From positions 1-37,863 of the forward strand of contig FR889159.1 of assembly GCA_000436835.1 (NCBI GenBank): a stretch of DNA of 37,863 nt. The letters are read 5' to 3'. This DNA comes from Eubacterium sp. CAG:251 (GTDB lineage: Bacteria > Bacillota > Clostridia > Oscillospirales > Acutalibacteraceae). The notes beneath the pieces were generated by a model. It ran no database searches, had not been told where the DNA came from, and saw only the letters and a program-made list of their open reading frames with translations. Below are positions 24,340 through 32,955 of the stretch, piece after piece. The translations under genes were made by a program, and so were the position numbers. Positions within the stretch are counted from its first letter, which is position 1. Each line of letters opens with the position of its first letter.

Positions 24340-26685
24340 ATGTTTAGGCTTGAAAGTAAAATTTTACAACGTGAATTTGTTGTTCATGAGGGAACGCTTT
24401 ACGCCTCGCAAATAAGAAACGTTTTATCAGGTCAGGATTTCGTTCCTGACGGAAACAGCGTTGAATTTTTATTCCATTTTACAGATGGAAGTGAATTTTC
24501 TTCAAAAGGGCTTAAGGTTGCCGACAGTAAGCAGGAAAACGGAAAGCTTTCATTCAAATTCGAGGAAACGCAAGGCATTACCGTAACTATGACATTTTGG
24601 CCCGGCGATGACGGAAGCACGCTGAAAAAGCAGATAAGCTTTGTCCAAACCGGAGATAAAACGATTGATTATATTCTTCTTGAGCATATTGGAATTACAA
24701 ATTCAAAGGCTCATTTCAGCGTTCCGACCGACATTAAAGGTCCTGAACTTAACGGATATCTTTCCGCTCTCGGTCAACCGTTTTATATTGACACTCTTTT
24801 CTTCGGCTGTGAATTTCCCGGCACGCAAAACATTATACTTTACGGCATAGGTCAAGTTAAATATTATATCGGAAAGAAGATTAACGGAGAATACAAATGC
24901 CCGGTTACAGTAGTCGGCGGTGCAAAAAGCGACTTACTCGTTGACGTTCAAAAAGCATTTTACGACTATATTGAAAGCATTGCCGCACCGACAACCTTAA
25001 GGCTTCAATATAACAGCTGGTATGACTTTATGAAAGACATAACGGCAGACAATATTGAAAAGTCATTTTATGAAATTGAAAAGGGACTTTCTTCAAACGG
25101 CGTTGCTCCGCTTGACGCTTATGTTGTTGACGACGGCTGGGTTGATTATAAATCAGGCTTTTGGAGTTTTAACAAAAAGTTTCCTAACCAACTTTACGAT
25201 ATCACTCAGCTTACCGCTAATCTCGGCACTAAATTCGGCTTGTGGCTTGGTCCACGTGGCGGTTACGGCAGGCCTGATTTATTTGCAAAGAAAATGGAAA
25301 AACGTGGTCTCGGAGCATATAATGCAGAGGCTAAGGACATTTGTGTAGCAGACAAAACATATATCAAAAACGTAACCGATTTCATTTTAAAATCGACTCA
25401 GGAATTTGATATTGATTATTGGAAATTTGACGGTTTTTGCCTTTCTCCTTGCAAAAATCCCAACCACAGCCATCCTGTCGGCGGGGAATATGATATGTAT
25501 TTTGTGAGTGAAATGTGGCACTGCTGGATTGAGGTTTTCAAAAAGATAAGAGAGCTTAGAAAAAAACACGGCAAAGGCCTTTGGATTAATATGACCTGCT
25601 ACGTGAACCCATCACCTTGGTGGCTTCAATATGTAAACAGCATTTGGCTTCAAAACAGTGCAGATATCGGTTTTGCCGATAATATTGAGCAACAGGCACA
25701 GGTGGATAAGGAAATTACATTCCGTGACGCAAGGTATTTTAATCTTCTCAACACACGTGCAATTCAAATGCCGCTAAAGCATATCTATAATCACGAGCCT
25801 ATCTACGGTTCTTACGCCAAGGTAAGCTACACCGACGAGGAATTTGAAAAGTATATTTATTTTGACGTTGCAAGAGGTCAGGCGCTCAATGAACTTCATT
25901 TAAGCTACAATATGATGAACAAATCAAAGTGGCGCACGCTTGCCAAGGCAATTGAATGGCAAAAGAATAACTATGACATTTTGCAAAACGCAATGTTCAT
26001 CGGCGGAAACCCTGAGGGAAACAATATTTACGGTTACTTTAGCTGGAATGATAACGGCGACGGAATAATTGCGTTGAGAAATCCGACAGACGAGAAAACA
26101 TCGCTTACCCTTACGCTCAACAAGCTTATGGGTTGTCCTGAAAGCTTAAAAGATGTCAAGCGATACAATGTTTATAATCAATCAAACAAGGAAAGTTTTG
26201 ACAGTTTTTCCTACGGCGACAAGATTGACTTGGCTCTTCAGCCGTTTGAAATTAAGATTTTCCAATTCGGCAGTGAGGATAAACGTTATCCTAATCGTGA
26301 GGCTGTTACGGATTTCACTGTTTCGTTTAACTACAAGGGTGAGGAAAATATTGAAATTGCCCATAATGACGACATTGACATTTCAATCGTTAAGGGATAT
26401 GTAAACATAAAATGCGGAAGATGCCATCTTCGCTCAAACTCAATCGTAAGCGGCGGCGCTCACAAAATTACAGTTGTAAGAGAAAAAAGCAAGGCGCTTA
26501 AACTTTATATTGACAGAAAGCTTGATGCTTCTGGCTATGATTCAAGAGCCAAGGCTAAAATCAACACAGTGATAGACAGCGACGCAGAAGATTTCAATGT
26601 GATTGAAAAAGCTACGCCTTACGACGAGATTATCACTCTCAAAAATATTCTCGCAGGCGTCGGCAAGAGGAAGTTATTTAAATGA
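24340..26685 (+). CDS. GH36-like glycoside hydrolase (alpha-galactosidase type)
   Basis: This 781-residue enzyme has an N-terminal beta-sandwich domain (about 1-220), a TIM barrel (about 225-560) with LQYNSWYDF, DAYVVDDGWVDY, FGLWLGPRGGYGRPDL and IDYWKFDGFCLS, and a C-terminal beta-rich domain. Asp364 in KFDG lines up as the likely nucleophile and Asp442 in NSADIGF as a candidate acid/base; these assignments are mine. GH36 members mostly cleave alpha-galactosides. About 110 extra C-terminal residues (from about 660) look like a lectin-type domain. There is no signal peptide, so it acts in the cytosol, consistent with the sugar transporter two genes downstream. The substrate could also be an N-acetylgalactosaminide. 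Confidence 0.82.
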   Translation: MFRLESKILQREFVVHEGTLYASQIRNVLSGQDFVPDGNSVEFLFHFTDGSEFSSKGLKVADSKQENGKLSFKFEETQGITVTMTFWPGDDGSTLKKQISFVQTGDKTIDYILLEHIGITNSKAHFSVPTDIKGPELNGYLSALGQPFYIDTLFFGCEFPGTQNIILYGIGQVKYYIGKKINGEYKCPVTVVGGAKSDLLVDVQKAFYDYIESIAAPTTLRLQYNSWYDFMKDITADNIEKSFYEIEKGLSSNGVAPLDAYVVDDGWVDYKSGFWSFNKKFPNQLYDITQLTANLGTKFGLWLGPRGGYGRPDLFAKKMEKRGLGAYNAEAKDICVADKTYIKNVTDFILKSTQEFDIDYWKFDGFCLSPCKNPNHSHPVGGEYDMYFVSEMWHCWIEVFKKIRELRKKHGKGLWINMTCYVNPSPWWLQYVNSIWLQNSADIGFADNIEQQAQVDKEITFRDARYFNLLNTRAIQMPLKHIYNHEPIYGSYAKVSYTDEEFEKYIYFDVARGQALNELHLSYNMMNKSKWRTLAKAIEWQKNNYDILQNAMFIGGNPEGNNIYGYFSWNDNGDGIIALRNPTDEKTSLTLTLNKLMGCPESLKDVKRYNVYNQSNKESFDSFSYGDKIDLALQPFEIKIFQFGSEDKRYPNREAVTDFTVSFNYKGEENIEIAHNDDIDISIVKGYVNIKCGRCHLRSNSIVSGGAHKITVVREKSKALKLYIDRKLDASGYDSRAKAKINTVIDSDAEDFNVIEKATPYDEIITLKNILAGVGKRKLFK

Positions 26686-27536
26686 TTACAAAATGCAAAA
26701 AATGCGGCTGTGATGCACTGATTAAAAACGGCGAATGGTATGAGTGTCCCAAATGCGGCGCCATGATGTTTGATGTTAGCGATTTTATAGGAGAGAAAAG
26801 TCCTACAAAAATGCTTCAAATGCTTGACGAAGAAAACGTGACGATCAAGGAGCAATCACGGCAACCGGACACTATAAACATCATTTTCAAGGAAAATGAC
26901 GATGCTAAAAGCGTTGCAGACAGCAAAAAGCCTAAAAAGGAAAAGAATAAAAATAAAAAAAGCAAAAAGAATAATACCGCAAAAAATAACGAAGAAAAAC
27001 AAAAGAAGTCAAAACTGAGGGAAGCAATTTCTTTTATGACTCCTATTGTTGTTGCGCTTATCATTGCCATATTCTTAAAAACCTGCATTTTTGCAAATAT
27101 TGTTATCCCGACAGGCTCAATGCTCAACACTATTCAAGAGGGCGACAGGATAATTGCAAGCCGTTTGGCATATATCAATGATGAACCGCAAAGGTATGAT
27201 ATTATTATTTTCAAATATCCGGATGATGAAACACAGCTTTTTGCAAAGCGAATTATTGCTCTTCCGGGTGAAACTATCGAGGTAAAGAACGGAATTGTCT
27301 ATATAACCGACAAAAACGGCAACAAAAGCACGGCAAGAACGGATTTCATCACTAACTGTATTCCGACCGGCAATTTCGGCCCGTATACAGTACCGCTCGG
27401 CAGTTATTTTGTTATGGGAGATAACAGAAATGACAGTTGGGATTCAAGGTATTGGGATAACAAAACAGTTAAAAAAGGAAAAATCATAGGAAAAGTTAAA
27501 TTCAGATATTTTCCAAATCCGGGCAAAATTGAATAA
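26682..27536 (+). CDS. lepB: Signal peptidase I with N-terminal zinc ribbon
   Basis: This membrane serine protease removes signal peptides from exported proteins. The C-terminal part (about 115-284) is a type I signal peptidase: a membrane helix (118-138), the Ser box IPTGSMLNT with catalytic Ser146, the Lys box FAKRIIALPGE with catalytic Lys189, and the GDNRNDSWDSRYW box. Unusually, residues 1-30 form a zinc ribbon (CKKC at 5-8, CPKC at 22-25) followed by an acidic stretch and a Lys/Asn-rich linker (about 80-112), which would lie in the cytosol. The ATG overlaps the glycosidase stop (ATGA). Gram-positive enzymes usually have only a short cytosolic tail; the role of the ribbon is unknown. Confidence 0.92.
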   Translation: MITKCKKCGCDALIKNGEWYECPKCGAMMFDVSDFIGEKSPTKMLQMLDEENVTIKEQSRQPDTINIIFKENDDAKSVADSKKPKKEKNKNKKSKKNNTAKNNEEKQKKSKLREAISFMTPIVVALIIAIFLKTCIFANIVIPTGSMLNTIQEGDRIIASRLAYINDEPQRYDIIIFKYPDDETQLFAKRIIALPGETIEVKNGIVYITDKNGNKSTARTDFITNCIPTGNFGPYTVPLGSYFVMGDNRNDSWDSRYWDNKTVKKGKIIGKVKFRYFPNPGKIE

Positions 27537-27587
27537 TTATATAAGCACATTAACTACTGCCACGTAAATTTAAAAAGGGGTAAATTT

Positions 27588-29066
27588 ATGGACAAGAATT
27601 TTTATGTACCGAAAAAGGAATGGATGACCTACTGCATAGGCGCTCTCGGTCAAGGTATGATTTATGCCATCATGAGCTCATACATTTCTGACTTTTACTT
27701 AAATGTACTTAAGGTAACTCCGATTTTCGTATTACTTCTTATGCTTTTTGCGAGAATTTGGGATGCTATCAATGATCCGATTATGGGCTACATAATGGAC
27801 AGAGCAAATCCGAAAAAGGGTAAGATGAAGCCGTATATTCTTTATACGCCTATTCCTGTTGCAATATTAACGCTTTTGCTTTTCTATGCACCTAATTTAA
27901 GCGACAGTAAAAAAATGATTTATGCCGCAATTACATATATTGCTTGGGGTATGATTTATACGGCATCCGATGTTCCGTTTTGGAGTCTGCCGAACGCATT
28001 AACGCCTAATGCAGACGAGCGTGGCTCTATAATTTCCAAAGCAAGAACGGCTAACGGAGTCGGCTCGGCAGTTCCTATGGCTATATTTATGATTTTGGGC
28101 TTCGTTCTTCCCAACTTCAATTTATCGGGAACGGAGCTTGAAAAAACAAAATATACAGTTATGGCGCTTGTAAGTTCAATTATAGGCAATCTTCTTTTCG
28201 TCAGTGTATATTTCAAAACTAAGGAAAGAGTTGTTATTCCAAACCCGCCTAAAAGGGATAAAAACGAGCCGTCGGCGCTCAAGCTTATACTCACCTGCAA
28301 GCCGTTAATGCTTACCGCACTTATGGGCATCTTAGCAGCGGCAAGATATATGTATCAGGCAGGCGCAGTTCACGTTGCAAGATATTCATTTTATATCGGA
28401 AAAGACTTAACAGGTTTAAGCACGGCTGAGGTTGAAAGTGCGCTTCAATCAAATATTTCTACGGTTTCAACCGTATTCAGCGTTGCCTCGGCAGTAGGAA
28501 TGATGGGCACAATGCTCGCCGTCACTCCGCTTCTCAAAAAATTTGATTATAAGCAAATAATTATCGGCTCATCACTTATCGGTGCGGCAGGTAGCTTTGC
28601 AATGTGGTTTATAGGATATAATCATTTCTGGGCTTGCGTGCCTTGCCTAATTCTTTCTACTATTCCCTGCGGTGCAATCAACGTTTGTGTTTCCGCTATG
28701 ATTGGTGACTGCCTTGATTATATGGAATGGAAAACAGGCAGAAGGCTTACGGGAATGGGTTCGGCAGTTTCCAGCTTTGTAAACAAATTCGGCAATGCAA
28801 TAAGTACGTCATTTATTATATTAATGTATATAATAGTAGACTTCGATATTTCAGCTATCAATTCAAACGTAACTGCCAATCCGCTTGAAATGGCACATTC
28901 GGTAAGGCAGGGAATGTTCAGCATAGTATCGCTTATTCCTGCTATTTCTCTTCTCGTTTGCATCATTCCTATGTTTTTCTACAACCTTACAGGCGATTTT
29001 AAAGACAAAATCGAAAGCGAACTTGCACAGCAAAGAGAAGCAAAAGGAATAACTATTTCAAAGTAA
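27588..29066 (+). CDS. GPH-family sugar:cation symporter
   Basis: This 492-residue membrane transporter belongs to the glycoside-pentoside-hexuronide group of the major facilitator superfamily. Features are twelve hydrophobic segments, the family string RIWDAINDPIMGYIMDRANPKKGKMKPYIL in the loop after helix 2, and DCLDYMEWKTGRRLTGM in the second half, which match MelB/XynB-type symporters. It likely brings in an oligosaccharide or glycoside hydrolysed by the GH36-like enzyme two genes upstream. AGGGG lies upstream of the ATG after a 51-base gap. Confidence 0.9.
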   Translation: MDKNFYVPKKEWMTYCIGALGQGMIYAIMSSYISDFYLNVLKVTPIFVLLLMLFARIWDAINDPIMGYIMDRANPKKGKMKPYILYTPIPVAILTLLLFYAPNLSDSKKMIYAAITYIAWGMIYTASDVPFWSLPNALTPNADERGSIISKARTANGVGSAVPMAIFMILGFVLPNFNLSGTELEKTKYTVMALVSSIIGNLLFVSVYFKTKERVVIPNPPKRDKNEPSALKLILTCKPLMLTALMGILAAARYMYQAGAVHVARYSFYIGKDLTGLSTAEVESALQSNISTVSTVFSVASAVGMMGTMLAVTPLLKKFDYKQIIIGSSLIGAAGSFAMWFIGYNHFWACVPCLILSTIPCGAINVCVSAMIGDCLDYMEWKTGRRLTGMGSAVSSFVNKFGNAISTSFIILMYIIVDFDISAINSNVTANPLEMAHSVRQGMFSIVSLIPAISLLVCIIPMFFYNLTGDFKDKIESELAQQREAKGITISK

Positions 29067-29087
29067 AAAGGTTAAAGGAGAAAAGAT

Positions 29088-29423
29088 ATGCCTTTTATCA
29101 ATGTAATGACCAACAGTGAAATTAAAGACAAAAATGCGCTCAAGAGTGAACTCGGAAATGCCATAACGGCTATCCCCGGCAAAAGCGAGGCTTGGCTCAT
29201 GGTTAAGCTTGAGGATAAGGCGGATATGTATTTCAAGGGCAGTGACGAGCCATGCGCTATGTTTGAAATTGCAATTTTCGGCTCGGCAGAAAAGTCAGCT
29301 TATGAGGATTTGACAAAGCGTATCTGTTCACTCAGCGAAAAATATTTGTCGGTTAAAAGTGAGAGAACCTATGTTAAATATAACGAGATAGACAAATGGG
29401 GATACGATAATTTTAATTTTTAA
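29088..29423 (+). CDS. MIF-like tautomerase
   Basis: This 111-residue protein belongs to the macrophage migration inhibitory factor/phenylpyruvate tautomerase family. It begins MPFINVMTN, so Pro1 would be the exposed catalytic base after Met removal, and shares GSDEPCA (GSSEPCA in animal MIF), and the C-terminal RTYVKYNEIDKWGYDNF segment corresponding to RVYINYYDMN...VGWN. It should form a trimer. No signal peptide is seen, as in animal MIF. A metabolic tautomerase role and a host-directed role are both possible; nothing here decides. AAAGGAG precedes the ATG, 21 bases after the transporter stop. Confidence 0.88.
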   Translation: MPFINVMTNSEIKDKNALKSELGNAITAIPGKSEAWLMVKLEDKADMYFKGSDEPCAMFEIAIFGSAEKSAYEDLTKRICSLSEKYLSVKSERTYVKYNEIDKWGYDNFNF

Positions 29424-29430
29424 TATTGCT

Positions 29431-29500
29431 TAGACTTCGAGAAAGCGAGATAAATTTCGTTTTATACACGAAACGGTTTAGCCGCTTTGTCGACAATCTA
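29431..29500. repeat. Palindromic element, short copy
   Basis: This 70-base hairpin element shares its arms with the long copy at 1247-1477. The left arm starts TAGACTTCGAGAAAGCGAGA; the right arm, read on the other strand, starts TAGATTGTCGACAAAGCGGC. The stem closes with TTTCGT/ACGAAA around a 7-base loop. Both arms carry AAAGCG where both arms of the long copy carry AAAGTG, a compensated base pair. It lies between the MIF-like gene and its terminator. Confidence 0.75.
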
Positions 29501-29501
29501 A

Positions 29502-29537
29502 AAGGACTGCCGTAGCTACTCGGCAGTCCTTTTTTTA
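29502..29537 (+). terminator. Rho-independent terminator after the MIF-like gene
   Basis: AAGGACTGCCG (29502-29512) pairs perfectly with CGGCAGTCCTT (29521-29531), followed by a long T-run. It should end the operon that begins at 24 kb. Confidence 0.93.
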
Positions 29538-29545
29538 TGTTCACC

Positions 29546-29634
29546 GTCTGTTTGAATTATAAAGGAGTTTAAGATAAGCATATTATTGCTCAAGGGTTTT
29601 GGGTTTAAATTGGGTAAAACATAATTAAACAGAC
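29546..29634. repeat. Distant inverted repeat in the 29.5 kb gap
   Basis: GTCTGTTTGAATTAT (29546-29560) is the inverted copy of ATAATTAAACAGAC (29621-29634) except for one bulged base, with 60 bases between. The interior has no supported coding sequence. It may be a hairpin at the 3' end of the permease transcript or a small mobile-element remnant. Confidence 0.4.
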
Positions 29635-29651
29635 AGGTAAAACCTATTAAA

Positions 29652-32087
29652 TTATTTCAAAAGCGATTGTGCTTTTTCTTTTGAAAGATACTTAGTTACA
29701 TAAGTATTGTTTTTAAATTTCACAAGGACAACATAGCCGTCCTTTTTGCAAAGCGAGTAAATTGACGATTGGTTAAATATTTCCTGTGCTTTTTGACTGT
29801 CGGTAATTTTCTTACCGTTATAAGTTTTAAGCACATCTGCCTCTTTAAGCTCGCTGCCTTGATATTCATAATAGCTTTCAGGTGTTGCCGTATCACTTTC
29901 AAAGGTGGAAAGCGCAGTAAGCGACAACTCGCTTGAAAGCCTTGTTTCAAGAGCGGTAACGGTTACATACTCTATCTCACCGGACTTTGACAAATCGGTA
30001 AACGCCGTAAACTTATTAATAGATTTAAGATAATTAATGGTGTTAACCATATCATCCCAAATATAATATGTGGCGTCATTCATATAATCTATATTATCAT
30101 AATTTTGAACGCTGTCATCATACGAAAAATTGATTGCGCCCAAAGGAGCCTTGCCACTTGTTAAAAGCTTTTTGTAACCTACTTTTTCAATATCTTTCAG
30201 TATTGCATCACGAAGTGCCGGCGTATTTTCAATCTTAGTTTTGGTGACGGCATCATTCGAAACTATATATGCAACACCGAAATTAAGTGCATTTTTCACA
30301 TTATTCTCATTTGCAAAATAAGCGAAGTAAGATTGGGATTCATCTTCAGAATTAAAGGTGCCGCTTGATTTTTCATCGGCTTTCTTTGATGACATTAAGA
30401 ATTCAAGTTCTTTTTGATATTCGCTGCTTTGAGTTAATTTGATAATATCAAGTGAAACGTCACTGTTTGTGCAAGTGTATTCACGATTTACAGTCTTTCC
30501 GTTTTTGAGTAAATACTTTATTTTAACGGTAACATACGGCTCATTTCTTTTAGCAATTCTGTTTTTAAAAGAATAATTCTGTATTTTCTCAATTTTATCT
30601 ATTGAGTCTTTTGTATTGAATTTACCGAGATATGCGCCCGAAGGCTCATACGTGCCGTAATAAAGTTGGTCAGTACCTGCCGAAAGCGAACCGTCATTAA
30701 AATGATTGGTTGACATAACACCCGAAGCGTCTATATATTCACTGTTTATTGTTGCATAGTCAATATCCTTAATATCAGGGCAATATGTTGAATAGCCGAA
30801 GCCGCCTGAAATACAAATAACACTTATAACCAAAACGGCAATTGATGACACGCCTACCGGAATTACAAGCTTAATTCCATGCTTGATTTTTCTGCGTGAA
30901 ATTGACATAAATACGAAATAAGCAATAATGCCGCAAATTAAGCCGGCAAAAATATCAAGCACGCTTGACTGAATAACATCAAAATCAGACAATAACGGCA
31001 TAAAGAACGTTGCAACAAGCACCGAAAATTCAAGGCTTACAAAAACCGTTACAAAAAGGTTTGAAGAATGAAGTGCTGTATTTTCAAGCTTACGTTTATT
31101 AAGAAGCTTATTAGAAATAAATATAAACAATACCGATAATACAAGCCAGATAAGAATAGGTAAAATATAATTCATTCCCGCTTTTTCAAATCCGACATTT
31201 CCGCTTGCATTATCATAATAAAAATCGTTAACTACTCCGCCATTGCTTGCAGTGCTTCTCAAACAATTGAAATACATATTATTGCGAACATTATTTGAAC
31301 CGAGCGCCGTACCGAAAATAAGCGGATTAATCACCGAAAGCTTAGACCAAAGCGTATCTACCGTCACCGTCAAAGACGAACTTCCAAGCGGCATATAGTC
31401 AACCGTGGCGGTTTGTGAATATCCCCTAAGGAAATTTTGGAAAAGCCATTCTATCGAAACAATGTAAAGCATTGGTGACCAAATAAGACCGGCGCCGAAG
31501 AAAAGGCTTTCGGTCACAGTATAACAAGCCATCATCGCAATACTCATAAGCGAAAATCCTGCAAGCATATACGTAAAATGCTCTAAAAACAGGAAAAATC
31601 CTTGATGAATAATAAAATCTGCATGGCCTAAATATCTTATATTAATTATAATATCAATCATTAGCGGCACAGCCGACGTTAAAATCATTATAATAATCGA
31701 CGAGAGCGCTCTGTTTTTAAAATATGTCTTTCTGTCAATTCCGCACGAGAAAAAGAAATTAACATTGCTTTTCCTCATAATCGGAAAGAATATGCAAAAT
31801 GCAAAAAGCACACCGATTATTACCGCATAAACTCCATAAAATACAAAATTGCTTGTTGTGTTGCCGAAAAGAGCGCAAGCAAGCTGCTTTCTTATTGAAG
31901 CTATATTTTCCGCTCTTAAGCTAAGCGAATAAGTGCCGGCAGATGAAATCGTTGCTACGGGAATAGCAATAAAATATATAATCGAGAATAAAAGTGAAAC
32001 AATGCCCGGAGCAATCAATCTAATAAACGAACGCTTAAAATCATATCTTGCCGAATGCTTATCAACAGAAGATTTTGGAGATGTCAT
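29652..32087 (-). CDS. ABC transporter permease with large extracytoplasmic domain
   Basis: This 811-residue membrane protein is the permease of the ABC exporter encoded with the upstream ATPase. The first half (to about 440) has around ten hydrophobic helices; the second half (about 445-811) is a soluble, mostly extracytoplasmic region rich in Asp, Ser and Tyr without recognisable motifs. The start is the ATG at 32087 because GGAGGA lies just upstream; a start 7 codons earlier would place that ribosome site inside the gene. It overlaps the ATPase gene by 26 bases. In Ytr-type operons the permease responds to cell-envelope stress; that role here is inferred from the GntR partner. Confidence 0.85.
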   Translation of the reverse strand: MTSPKSSVDKHSARYDFKRSFIRLIAPGIVSLLFSIIYFIAIPVATISSAGTYSLSLRAENIASIRKQLACALFGNTTSNFVFYGVYAVIIGVLFAFCIFFPIMRKSNVNFFFSCGIDRKTYFKNRALSSIIIMILTSAVPLMIDIIINIRYLGHADFIIHQGFFLFLEHFTYMLAGFSLMSIAMMACYTVTESLFFGAGLIWSPMLYIVSIEWLFQNFLRGYSQTATVDYMPLGSSSLTVTVDTLWSKLSVINPLIFGTALGSNNVRNNMYFNCLRSTASNGGVVNDFYYDNASGNVGFEKAGMNYILPILIWLVLSVLFIFISNKLLNKRKLENTALHSSNLFVTVFVSLEFSVLVATFFMPLLSDFDVIQSSVLDIFAGLICGIIAYFVFMSISRRKIKHGIKLVIPVGVSSIAVLVISVICISGGFGYSTYCPDIKDIDYATINSEYIDASGVMSTNHFNDGSLSAGTDQLYYGTYEPSGAYLGKFNTKDSIDKIEKIQNYSFKNRIAKRNEPYVTVKIKYLLKNGKTVNREYTCTNSDVSLDIIKLTQSSEYQKELEFLMSSKKADEKSSGTFNSEDESQSYFAYFANENNVKNALNFGVAYIVSNDAVTKTKIENTPALRDAILKDIEKVGYKKLLTSGKAPLGAINFSYDDSVQNYDNIDYMNDATYYIWDDMVNTINYLKSINKFTAFTDLSKSGEIEYVTVTALETRLSSELSLTALSTFESDTATPESYYEYQGSELKEADVLKTYNGKKITDSQKAQEIFNQSSIYSLCKKDGYVVLVKFKNNTYVTKYLSKEKAQSLLK

Positions 32088-32955
32088 AATTCTTGTCCTC
32101 CATTTCATTCAAAAATACCTCTTCAAGAGAAAGAGTAACGCTGTCCATATGAACAGGACAAAGGCAAGCAAGCGCTCCGTTGTCAAAGCTTGACGGCACA
32201 ATAATTGTTGCAAGTTTATTATCAATAGTAATACCCTTATTTTCAATCCCGTCAAAAATTGATTTATCAATATCCCTATCAAAAATAAGGCGATATTTAA
32301 CATAAGCCGAGCTTGCGTCATCAACAGAAACATTCATTGCAAGTTTTTTGCCATTGATGAGTGCAACATGGTCGCACAAATCGGCAATTTCCTGCAAATT
32401 ATGACTGCTCATAATCATTGAACAGCCTGTTTCAGCCATATATTCAATAAAAATTTTCTTGCAAAGATTTCTTTTAAGCGGGTCAATTCCGTCAAAAACC
32501 TCGTCAAGAAGCATATATTTAGGCATTGTAGACATAGCCAAAACTACTTCAGCCTGCCTTTGCATACCCTTAGAAAAAGAGCCTATATTCTTTTTAGGGT
32601 CAAGACCCATAGCCTCTGTCATATTTTTAAACACTTTTGAATTAAAATTAGGAAAATAGCCTTTATAAATTTTTCCCATTTTTTGAAGGCTTGCACCCTT
32701 TACAAAGTAAACTTCATCGGGCACATAAAGAAGAGAAGAGCGCACTTTGCCGTTATCATAAACATTTTGCGAGTCAAAAAGCACCTCGCCGCTTTCCGGC
32801 TTAAGTATTCCCGCCGCCGTTTTTAAAAGTGTGGTTTTGCCTGCGCCGTTATAGCCGACAAGACCGTAAATCGACGATTCCTCAACTTTAAAGCTTATAT
32901 CCTCAACGGCAACATAATTGCCGTATTTTTTAGTCACATTTTTAATTTCAATCAT
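32062..32955 (-). CDS. ABC transporter ATP-binding protein (YtrB-like)
   Basis: This 297-residue ATPase has Walker A GYNGAGKTTLL, the signature GSFSKGMQRQAEVVLAM in place of the LSGGQ motif, Walker B KYMLLDEVFDGIDP, and the H-loop MSSHNL. The SFSKGMQRQ signature is typical of YtrB/antibiotic-type exporters controlled by GntR regulators. The start at 32955 (MIEIKNVTKKYG) has GGAGGAT upstream. It overlaps the gntR stop by 8 bases and the permease start by 26 bases, so all three are translated together. Confidence 0.93.
   Translation of the reverse strand: MIEIKNVTKKYGNYVAVEDISFKVEESSIYGLVGYNGAGKTTLLKTAAGILKPESGEVLFDSQNVYDNGKVRSSLLYVPDEVYFVKGASLQKMGKIYKGYFPNFNSKVFKNMTEAMGLDPKKNIGSFSKGMQRQAEVVLAMSTMPKYMLLDEVFDGIDPLKRNLCKKIFIEYMAETGCSMIMSSHNLQEIADLCDHVALINGKKLAMNVSVDDASSAYVKYRLIFDRDIDKSIFDGIENKGITIDNKLATIIVPSSFDNGALACLCPVHMDSVTLSLEEVFLNEMEDKNYDISKIFC

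Noticed and set aside
24432..24620. Minus-strand frames inside the glycosidase and other large genes
   Set aside because: They are shadows of well-supported genes on the opposite strand, without ribosome sites or family motifs.
29594..29614. Three GGG runs that could suggest a G-quadruplex
   Set aside because: A fourth run is missing and the surroundings are AT-rich.
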